Source: Anaerolineaceae bacterium
GTDB lineage: Bacteria; Chloroflexota; Anaerolineae; Anaerolineales; Anaerolineaceae
Assembly (NCBI GenBank): GCA_014860845.1
Contig: JACZIY010000379.1
Span: 1-11,496, forward strand
Direction: 5' to 3'
Length of the DNA stretch: 11,496 nucleotides
Part shown: positions 1 through 6,663 of the stretch, piece by piece
Layout of the letters: each line of letters starts with the position of its first letter
Position numbering within the stretch: position 1 is the first letter of the stretch
Notes under the pieces: model-generated
Told to the model about the DNA's origin: nothing
What the model saw: the letters and a program-made list of their open reading frames with translations, nothing else
The model's database searches: none
Program-made: the position numbers and the translations under genes

Positions 1-24
1 CTATCTATACTCAATTATTGATTT

Positions 25-717
25 TCATAAAAAACCTTTGAATATCAATACGGTAATAAAGGAAAAAAAGACAAATATTGCGGTTAATATTACCCAAACC
101 AATCTTAATCCTAATTCCTTTCCAGATAGAAAGATATTCAAACTTATAATCAGAACTACACCAATCATTGCATAAATTTGCCATCCACCAGTCAACTTCC
201 CCCAACCCATCCAAGTGAAAATATCCATTGCCAAAATTAAAATTATGCTCAGATAGAAAGATTCACGATTTTTTCTGGGGGTATTTGTATCGCGTAACGC
301 TTGATCAAATGATTTGGGGGATAGCTGATGAATATCCAACCCTACCTTTTCACCTGAGATTGAAATCACAGCCAAGCGGAAATTATTAATAACAAATGAG
401 TAAACTAAGGATTCCCAATCTTTATACTCACCCAAACTAGAATCTAATTGAAGTAAAGAATTAAAAGCAGAAGGATTAAAGAATATTAGATTTTCTTTTG
501 GGAAAATTGCGAGATCAATATTATTTCTGGTAAGTGCAGTTTTTATATCTGATTTTCCAAACACAATATCTCCAACAGAGTCAATTGATCTTATATCGTA
601 ACCTCTGCTTTCAGGCATTATAGCCATTTGTATTGCTCTAGTGACCACCCTTTCAGATGGTATATACCCACTCATTGTGAGTGTCATCACTGCTTTTTTT
701 GTTTGTTGGGTTGACAT
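25..717 (-). CDS. Unknown protein with soluble N-terminal domain and three C-terminal membrane spans
   Basis: 230 residues, no family recognised. Residues 1-148 look soluble and mixed alpha/beta ('YDIRSIDSVGDIVFGKSDIK', 'NNIDLAIFPKENLIFF', 'FRLAVISISGEKVGLDIHQL'). A basic stretch 'TPRKNRES' precedes three hydrophobic spans at about 153-171, 178-197 and 204-228, nearly reaching the C-terminus. The basic stretch before the first span predicts a cytosolic N-terminal domain. The ATG at 717 has GAGAG about four bases upstream and AAGGA farther off. It follows the membrane WD40 gene by 59 bases on the same strand. Inference: the soluble-domain-plus-short-membrane-bundle layout is reminiscent of pore-forming or membrane-targeting effectors in conflict systems, but no motif proves this. 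It could equally be an accessory membrane subunit. Confidence 0.82.
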   Translation of the reverse strand: MSTQQTKKAVMTLTMSGYIPSERVVTRAIQMAIMPESRGYDIRSIDSVGDIVFGKSDIKTALTRNNIDLAIFPKENLIFFNPSAFNSLLQLDSSLGEYKDWESLVYSFVINNFRLAVISISGEKVGLDIHQLSPKSFDQALRDTNTPRKNRESFYLSIILILAMDIFTWMGWGKLTGGWQIYAMIGVVLIISLNIFLSGKELGLRLVWVILTAIFVFFSFITVLIFKGFL

Positions 718-776
718 TTTCTCTCTTTATTCCTTTCAAAAATTTGTCTTTTATTTTATGATCACTTGTATTGTTA

Positions 777-3440
777 TCACTTTCTTGTTTTTTTTATTGC
801 AATGTCCCGAAACTTTTCTAATCGCTCATGCTCATCATCAATCCCGCGAAACAACAAACGATGAGTCATCGAACGCAACCAAAGACCGACTGGAATAGCT
901 AACAATGTCACCCAAGTAAAGCTCGAAAATAACCTATAGAATTGGGTGACAAAAAGAATTGTAAGTATCGGCCAAAGTACCATGTGGAAAATACGTTTTA
1001 ATTTGTGATAAAAAAGCTTTATTTCAGCCAAACCTCTTCCAATGGCAAATGAAATCATTACACCAAAAAATATGGCCAATATGTAAGAAGAAGTCTGGCG
1101 GTATGCACCTATTGCTATTGGAACCGCAATAACTAATCCCAGTAATCCAAACAAGAATGTCCAGGTGATAAATAGTATTGAGACAAAATCACTGATTATT
1201 CTTGTTTCACTATCTTCTTCCTTTGCTTCAATCGAAAAGTTATTTAGGTACATTCCTAAACTACAATCTGGATTAGGACAGGTAAACTCCTTTCCAACTT
1301 GTGCTTCAACAACTGTAGATAATTGTTGGCAAGCCGGACATTGTATCAATAGCTCCTGTTTCTTTTTGGAAACGGTGACGATTATTAGTCCATATTTGAA
1401 GCCTTCTAAATCAAGGAAATATAAATTTCCACCAAAATCTCCGCAAACCACCTTGGTTAACCATGGGTGAAATGCTACACTACAACCCGCACCAAGCAGA
1501 GGGAAATTTAATATTTCACTTCTATCACTTAACCGCCATAATTTTAATTTTTTATCTTTTCCGGCAGATATAATATAAGCACTGTCTGGGCTAATTGCAC
1601 ATCCAGATATTCCAGATGAATGTCCAATCAGAGTAAATAATTCCTCTCCTTTTTCTACTGACCAAATTTTTAACAACCCATCATTACTTGCTGAAATGAT
1701 TAATTTATTGTCTGGACTAACTACGCAATCTGTAACTGTATCAGTATGACCTTCTAGGATAAATCGTTGCGTACCACTTTTAATATCCCACACCCGAAGT
1801 GTTTTATCAGAACTTGCAGAGACAAACCAGAGTCCATCCGAACTGAAGGCACAATTTAATACCTTATCAGTATGACCAGTGAAGGTTTGTTGGAAATTAA
1901 ACTCTTTGATACCATTCCATAACCTAAGAGTCTTATCCCAACTCGCAGAAACAACCCATCGACAATCAGGGCTTACATCACACCCCACAACTGGCCCAGT
2001 ATGACCTTTTCTCGAGAAAAGCTCATCATAGTTGGTTGCATCCCATATTTTTAGCGTTTCATCTGCACTACCAGAAATAATGTGGTTTCCATCAGGACTC
2101 ATTGCACACGCACGAACATCACGTGAGTGGCCTTTTAATGAGGTGATTTCACTCGCATTGGAGGTGTCCCATACGATGATGAAGCGATCATCGCCAACAG
2201 AGATGACTCGTTTACCATCCGGGCTGAATAAACAATTATTAATTGGAAGTGTATGTCCTTGGATCACTTGGGTAGTGTAACTTGATGGTTTTTTCCAAAT
2301 CTTTAATGTTTTATCATGGCTGGCAGTAACAAACCAGGTGCCATCAGAACTTATTGCACACCCCTGAACTCCCCCAGTATGACCAATAAAGTTTTGCAAC
2401 TCCTTGCCACTATTCAACTCCCAAGTTCTGACAATATTATCTGCATGCCCAGAAACAATCCATATACCATCTGGGCTTACATCACAATTCATAACTGAAA
2501 ATGTGTAACCTGATATTGAATGCAATGAGCCTTCACCACCTCGTAGAGAACGAAACTCTTTTCCATTTTGTAAGTCCCAAACTTTTAAAGTTCCATCTTT
2601 ACTAGCTGAAACCAAAAAGTGACTATCAGGACTAACTGCACATCCAAGAACCCAATCAGAATGTCCGTTGAATGTGCGAATCTCTTCACCAGTTGCTGCA
2701 TTCCAAAGCTTGAGTGATTTATCTACACTGGCAGAAACGATAAATTGCCCATCAGGGGTGAATTTGCAACAAACTACCGGACCAAAGTGTCCTTTAAGAA
2801 TTTTCAAAAATTCACCAGTTCTCAAATTCCATAATCTCATTGTGCCATCTTTACTTGCGGAAACTAAATGATTACCATCTGGACTAATATGGCAACTTAA
2901 CACCCAATCAGTGTGGCCAGTGAAAGTGTGTAGCTGCCGCCCCGTGAAAGTATCCCATTTCTTTAATGTCATGTCTTGGCTGGCAGAAATGATGACATAG
3001 CCATCAGGACTAAAAGCACATCCCAGAATCTGATCGTTGTGGCCAATAAATGTACCAATCTCTGCCCCGGTAGCTACATCCCATAATTTGAGCGTTTTAT
3101 CCAGACTGGCTGATATAATATAACGTCCATCAGGACTGACTGCACATGCTGAGACTCCAGCCTGATGGCCAGTGAGTGTGTTTTGTAATCCTTCAGATTC
3201 CCGAAATTGCGTTCTTGTATGAGCCCAGAGTTCCCTTCCAATCACGCTTCGTTTCTTTCGTTCATAATCAATCAGAGAATTGATAGACTTTCCTTCCCAT
3301 TGCAATCGGTTGTATAGTTGCTGCCATAAAAGGTTTGGATTACGGGTGAGGATATGTGCTTCTCGTTGCAGAGCACCAGAAAAAGAATTTAATATAAACC
3401 CCTGGTCGCTGGCATCTTTAGATAATTCTTGATCATCCAT
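777..3440 (-). CDS. Membrane-anchored double WD40 propeller protein with zinc ribbon
   Basis: 887 residues from the ATG at 3440 (894 if the ATG at 3461 is used). Residues 15-50 repeat the connector module of the paralogue encoded at 4068-6650 ('SFSGALQREAHIL', 'LWQQLYNRLQW'). Residues 88-682 hold 13 canonical WD40 units of about 42 residues plus one closing unit, fitting two seven-bladed propellers. A zinc ribbon follows (C701, C704, C721, C726), then about four membrane spans near 751-779, 786-805, 819-838 and 841-858, and a basic tail 'IAIKKTRK'. With no N-terminal signal, the propellers should be cytosolic and tethered from the C-terminus. Every blade carries a cysteine before the 'SPDG' turn. 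Inference: a membrane-bound sensor or scaffold that can engage the NACHT protein, or a membrane effector gated by it. WD40, ribbon and spans are clear; function is not known. Confidence 0.92.
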   Translation of the reverse strand: MDDQELSKDASDQGFILNSFSGALQREAHILTRNPNLLWQQLYNRLQWEGKSINSLIDYERKKRSVIGRELWAHTRTQFRESEGLQNTLTGHQAGVSACAVSPDGRYIISASLDKTLKLWDVATGAEIGTFIGHNDQILGCAFSPDGYVIISASQDMTLKKWDTFTGRQLHTFTGHTDWVLSCHISPDGNHLVSASKDGTMRLWNLRTGEFLKILKGHFGPVVCCKFTPDGQFIVSASVDKSLKLWNAATGEEIRTFNGHSDWVLGCAVSPDSHFLVSASKDGTLKVWDLQNGKEFRSLRGGEGSLHSISGYTFSVMNCDVSPDGIWIVSGHADNIVRTWELNSGKELQNFIGHTGGVQGCAISSDGTWFVTASHDKTLKIWKKPSSYTTQVIQGHTLPINNCLFSPDGKRVISVGDDRFIIVWDTSNASEITSLKGHSRDVRACAMSPDGNHIISGSADETLKIWDATNYDELFSRKGHTGPVVGCDVSPDCRWVVSASWDKTLRLWNGIKEFNFQQTFTGHTDKVLNCAFSSDGLWFVSASSDKTLRVWDIKSGTQRFILEGHTDTVTDCVVSPDNKLIISASNDGLLKIWSVEKGEELFTLIGHSSGISGCAISPDSAYIISAGKDKKLKLWRLSDRSEILNFPLLGAGCSVAFHPWLTKVVCGDFGGNLYFLDLEGFKYGLIIVTVSKKKQELLIQCPACQQLSTVVEAQVGKEFTCPNPDCSLGMYLNNFSIEAKEEDSETRIISDFVSILFITWTFLFGLLGLVIAVPIAIGAYRQTSSYILAIFFGVMISFAIGRGLAEIKLFYHKLKRIFHMVLWPILTILFVTQFYRLFSSFTWVTLLAIPVGLWLRSMTHRLLFRGIDDEHERLEKFRDIAIKKTRK
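1263..1340 (-). other. Zinc-ribbon module coding segment of the membrane WD40 protein
   Basis: Encodes CX2CX16CX4C ('QCPACQQLST...FTCPNPDC') between the propellers and the membrane spans. It has the same cysteine spacing as the C-terminal ribbon of the NACHT protein at 6707-6784. It likely binds zinc and may act as a docking or pairing element; the latter is inference. Confidence 0.8.
1395..3176 (-). repeat. Regular WD40 repeat array, 14 units of about 126 bases
   Basis: Thirteen near-regular units plus a closing unit, each of the form 'GH..V..CA.SPDG..I.SAS.DKTLK.WD...G'. Unit length is 42 codons except the fifth, which has an extra ten or so residues ('GGEGSLHSISG') before the next blade. 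The regularity contrasts with the divergent array at 4071-6395 and suggests more recent amplification or homogenisation. Confidence 0.85.
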
Positions 3441-3445
3441 CATAA

Positions 3446-3450
3446 CTTCC
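3446..3450 (-). promoter_or_regulatory. Ribosome binding site favouring the internal ATG of the membrane WD40 gene
   Basis: GGAAG on the minus strand is five bases before the ATG at 3440. The upstream in-frame ATG at 3461 has only GAG two bases away, too close. Starting at 3440 also makes the protein align without gaps from Met to 'SFS' with its paralogue encoded at 4068-6650. Confidence 0.55.
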
Positions 3451-3472
3451 AATTCATACATTTCTCAAATTA

Positions 3473-3997
3473 TTAATCTTGAAGACTACAATCAAGTTTC
3501 AAATCTCCTTCATAATCAACAATTAGCACATAAACCAAAAATATTAACTGCTGCTCATTAGTTTGCGGCAGGTTCCAATTGGTCATTTCATTCAAAGGAG
3601 AAGGAATAACATTTTTAATTTCCTCTGGGAATTGTTCACTCTCGAGAAGCACAACCTGGGGCGGATATTTATCAACTGTCTGACCAATATAATTTGTTAG
3701 AACAGCATCTGCGTCACCAATATAACTTCGTAACTCACCCACAAAAAAATCGCAACCTTTTGGATCCTGAACAAAATTGCCAAAATTGCTTCTGAATGAA
3801 ATACGCTCCGAACCCTGTGGGTGTTTAATCTTTTCGAAGTCTTTCTCGAATTCCAACAATTTTGTCTTTCCAGTTATTTTCGTTAAAGTTGTTGATAAAA
3901 CACGAGGAGTGAAAAATATCATCAAGCAAATGATAACCATACCTAGCAATGCAAATAACGGAGCTGAACTTGTATTTCTGTAATATGGCATTGGCAT
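3473..3997 (-). CDS. Small membrane-anchored protein, not recognised
   Basis: 174 residues with no family I recognise. A short polar N-terminus (1-11, containing R7) precedes one hydrophobic span at about 12-30 ('APLFALLGMVIICLMIFF'). About 140 soluble residues follow with mixed charge, including 'FEKDFEKIKHPQGS' and 'DADAVLTNYIGQTVDKYPPQ', and a hydrophobic stretch near the C-terminus ('QLIFLVYVLIV', about 149-159) ending in an acidic tail. The span could be an uncleaved signal anchor; there is no lipobox. The ATG at 3997 is preceded by AAGGA at about 12 bases, rather long; the ATG two codons on would be longer still. It lies between the two WD40 genes, 70 bases after one and 42 bases before the ATG chosen for the next (11 bases before that gene's alternative ATG at 3461), so it is probably a component of the same system. 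Role unknown. Confidence 0.8.
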   Translation of the reverse strand: MPMPYYRNTSSAPLFALLGMVIICLMIFFTPRVLSTTLTKITGKTKLLEFEKDFEKIKHPQGSERISFRSNFGNFVQDPKGCDFFVGELRSYIGDADAVLTNYIGQTVDKYPPQVVLLESEQFPEEIKNVIPSPLNEMTNWNLPQTNEQQLIFLVYVLIVDYEGDLKLDCSLQD

Positions 3998-4067
3998 CTT
4001 TTATCAAATTCCTTTTCTATGTTAAATTACTCGACACCATTAGTCTTTATCTCCACTTTTTTCAATC

Positions 4068-6650
4068 TTAGGGAATTCCTACTAATTCAAGTAAATGCAA
4101 TCGCGCTCCTTCGTCTCCGACAGCCATTAAAGGTTTCGATTGTGAAATATCAAAATTTGTCAATGATAACAATGGAAAGGCAGCAACTTCGGTTTTTGTT
4201 TCAATTTGCCACACTTTTATTAAACCATCATTACAGATTGCAAAGAGGTGATCTCCTTTGGGGTTGAAGGAATATAAACCAGGTGAATCCAATTCATTCG
4301 TGTCTCTTTGGCCAGCACCAACGACTTCCCGAAAAAGATTCCCATTAAATGTTTGAATAATTTTTATTTCTTCTGATTTATTTTTTGAAAAAATGGATTT
4401 TTGTTTCTTATCTCTGGGGATTTCTGAAAATAGAACTTGTCCACTTTCATCCACAGCAGCAATTAATTCTCCATCTTTACTGAAAGCAATGTGCTTTATT
4501 GCGGTAATTTGGTTTGTAAATTTAAATAAAGGTAATTTTGTTTGAAAATCCCAAATTATTATCGTTTTATCATCACTTGCTGAGGCAAACCTGCTTCCTG
4601 AATTATTAAAAACAATCATATTGACTGAATCCAAATGTTCATTAAGTATTTTTTCCAACTTGCCATTTGAGGTTTTCCAAATTCTTATCGAATGGTCTGT
4701 ACTGCCCGTGACAATAAAATCACCGGAAGGATCAAAAGCCACTGTAGTCATCCAGCCTGTGTGCCCTTTTAGTTTATATGTTTCCCACCCATATTTAGTA
4801 TCCCGAATATACCCATTGAAATCATTGCTGCCTGTTACGAAACAGGTTCCTTTGGGACTATAATCCAGGTCTAATACACCATATTTATGCTCTGATTTAA
4901 ATTCTAATGTCCCTTCCTGAACATTCCACACTTTTGGAAAAAACCTCCCTGTTTGCATCGTTGCGATTCGAGTACAATCGGGACTGAAAACCAATCGATC
5001 ATAATAATTGACTTCTTCCTCATCATATCCAAATTTAGAGATGAGTTCACCGGTGTTTGGATCCCAAATACAGATGGTGCGATCGTACCCAGCGGTTGCT
5101 AAAGTCTGACCGTTCGGGCTGAAAACAACAGAAGTAATACTCCCAATATGTCCGAAAACTTCATCAGATTGAACTTCATCTGTAATCAACCAGACTTTTG
5201 CTGTTCCATCAGCACTGGCTGTCACAACATGATTCCCATCAGGGCTGAAACCAGCGGTTAAAACCGGTTGATCATGCCCGGAGAGTTTAATTAATTCTTT
5301 CCCACTGGTGATATCCCATACGATAGCGGTATTATCACTCCCGCAGGTCACAATTTTATCGCCAGAAGAATTGAAAAGAACATCCTTGATTTCAATTCTT
5401 CTACCAGAGATCGTATGTGCTGACTCCGCTGCCCATTCTTCATGACCCTGAATTGTGTGTAATTTTTCTCCTGCGTCAAGGTCCCATAAACTAATTTGAT
5501 TACCTTCATTCGTTATAATTTTCTTGCTATCGGGGGAAAAAAGAGTTGAGCCATAAATCTCATTAAAAAATTTTATTTTCTGACCCGTTTTTGTATCCCA
5601 AAGAATCGCAGATGGATCAATGCCAATTGTTAGTAATTTTGATCCATCAGGACTAAATACGACATTAAATACACCACCTTTATGGTCTGATAATGTCAAA
5701 ATCTCTTTGCCAGTATTGGTATCCCAAAGATGGGTCGCTGAATCTTTAACAATCCTATATTTCCGGTACTCAGGGCTTTGTTGGTTGACACCGGTCATTA
5801 TCCATTTTCCGGTTGGTTCTTGTCCTTCTTTAACATCTCCCATGCAGCTGGTTGCGATAATCGAGCCATCCTTATTAAAGGAGATTGCGGAAACTTCTCC
5901 TACATTTCCTTTAATTATGTGTAATTGCTCTCCAGTTTCTGCATCCCAAATTCTCACTTCTGATTGAGAAAGTAAATCTTTTTTTTGATCATCATTTAGA
6001 TAATAGATTTGCTCTTTAATATATTTATCTTCAATTGTAGCAATGAGCCTGCAATCAGGTGAAAAAACTGCTTGTTTTACCCATCGATTCTGGCTACCGA
6101 TCACAAAACACATTTGTGATGTATTTACATCCCAAACCATTGCCCTGGAATAGTAATTTTTTTTTGTGTCATGTTCCCTAAATCCATTTGTAATCAATAG
6201 GATTCTGTTGCTATCTTTTGAAAAAACAGCTGATATCACTTTATATGGTTGTACGTCAAGTTTGATCAATTCTTTTCCGGAATCAGCTTTCCAAATTCGT
6301 ACAGTGCCATCATCACTGGACGTTGATATTAATTTTCCATTTGAGCTGAATATAGCGTGATTAACCTGATCTTTATGGCCTGATAGAGAAAATTGAAAAG
6401 CTTCATTTTCTTGAGGGTGAGATAATGAGCAGAACCAGGCTTTGGAATTTGATTTTCTTCGATGTTGATATTCAGACTCTATTGCATTTCTCGCATCATC
6501 CCCCGCCCATTGCAGGCGGTTAAATAATTGCTGCCAGATTAAGTCTGGATGTTGGGAAAGGTTAAAAGCTTCCCGTTTTAGTGCACGAGAAAAGGAATGC
6601 AAAACACTTTGCTGTTGAGTGGATTTCTCTTTCAGAATATTATTTTCCAT
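4068..6650 (-). CDS. Cytosolic double WD40 propeller protein with N-terminal STAND-connector module
   Basis: 860 residues from the ATG at 6650 (a TTG five codons upstream is less likely). Residues 15-50 hold a helical module, 'SFSRALKREAFNL' and 'IWQQLFNRLQW', also found at the N-terminus of the WD40 protein encoded at 777-3440. It resembles the connector between NACHT and WD40 in single-chain bacterial proteins ('LRLSAHVL..D..QL.GRLL'). From about 86 to the end are about 15-16 WD40 blades, enough for two propellers, with motifs such as 'FSPDG', 'VWDITSGKEL' and 'GHT'. The blades are quite divergent, with insertions near residues 130-150, 205-225 and 270-305. The chain stops at 'LHLLELVGIP', just where the paralogue continues into its zinc ribbon and membrane spans. 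No signal peptide or membrane span. Most likely the sensor and autoinhibitory half of the NACHT protein encoded immediately upstream. Confidence 0.92.
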   Translation of the reverse strand: MENNILKEKSTQQQSVLHSFSRALKREAFNLSQHPDLIWQQLFNRLQWAGDDARNAIESEYQHRRKSNSKAWFCSLSHPQENEAFQFSLSGHKDQVNHAIFSSNGKLISTSSDDGTVRIWKADSGKELIKLDVQPYKVISAVFSKDSNRILLITNGFREHDTKKNYYSRAMVWDVNTSQMCFVIGSQNRWVKQAVFSPDCRLIATIEDKYIKEQIYYLNDDQKKDLLSQSEVRIWDAETGEQLHIIKGNVGEVSAISFNKDGSIIATSCMGDVKEGQEPTGKWIMTGVNQQSPEYRKYRIVKDSATHLWDTNTGKEILTLSDHKGGVFNVVFSPDGSKLLTIGIDPSAILWDTKTGQKIKFFNEIYGSTLFSPDSKKIITNEGNQISLWDLDAGEKLHTIQGHEEWAAESAHTISGRRIEIKDVLFNSSGDKIVTCGSDNTAIVWDITSGKELIKLSGHDQPVLTAGFSPDGNHVVTASADGTAKVWLITDEVQSDEVFGHIGSITSVVFSPNGQTLATAGYDRTICIWDPNTGELISKFGYDEEEVNYYDRLVFSPDCTRIATMQTGRFFPKVWNVQEGTLEFKSEHKYGVLDLDYSPKGTCFVTGSNDFNGYIRDTKYGWETYKLKGHTGWMTTVAFDPSGDFIVTGSTDHSIRIWKTSNGKLEKILNEHLDSVNMIVFNNSGSRFASASDDKTIIIWDFQTKLPLFKFTNQITAIKHIAFSKDGELIAAVDESGQVLFSEIPRDKKQKSIFSKNKSEEIKIIQTFNGNLFREVVGAGQRDTNELDSPGLYSFNPKGDHLFAICNDGLIKVWQIETKTEVAAFPLLSLTNFDISQSKPLMAVGDEGARLHLLELVGIP
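4071..6395 (-). repeat. Degenerate WD40 repeat array (about 15-16 blades)
   Basis: Irregular repeats of about 40-60 codons. The most regular stretch covers the blades with 'FSPDGNHVVTASADGTAKVW', 'FSPNGQTLATAGYDRTICIW' and 'FDPSGDFIVTGSTDHSIRIW'. The last blades are interrupted by a Lys/Ser-rich insertion ('DKKQKSIFSKNKSEE'). Boundaries are by eye. Confidence 0.75.
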
Positions 6651-6657
6651 CGATAAA

Positions 6658-6663
6658 CACCTC
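6658..6663 (-). promoter_or_regulatory. Ribosome binding site that decides the WD40 gene start (translational coupling)
   Basis: GAGGTG on the minus strand lies seven bases before the ATG at 6650. It overlaps the TGA stop of the NACHT gene (TTGAGGTG). The in-frame TTG at 6665 would sit immediately before this Shine-Dalgarno and have none of its own, so ATG at 6650 is the better start. Ribosomes ending the NACHT gene can re-start here, which would favour balanced output of the two proteins. Confidence 0.8.

Noticed and set aside
1395..3176. Regular repeats as a CRISPR array or non-coding satellite
   Set aside because: Period is about 126 bases, in frame, and encodes WD40 blades throughout; there are no short identical repeats with unique spacers.
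3441..3461. ATG at 3461 as the start of the membrane WD40 gene
   Set aside because: No properly spaced Shine-Dalgarno, and the paralogue aligns gap-free to the ATG at 3440. Not fully excluded.
3825..4007. Minus-strand 60-codon frame overlapping the start of the 174-residue gene
   Set aside because: Overlaps in another frame and has no domain or separate ribosome site; the longer frame with a membrane anchor is more plausible.
5620..5967. Plus-strand open frame of 115 codons, and similar plus-strand frames across the WD40 genes
   Set aside because: They lie antisense to clear domain-encoding genes, with compositions reflecting the complementary repeats and no recognisable protein features.
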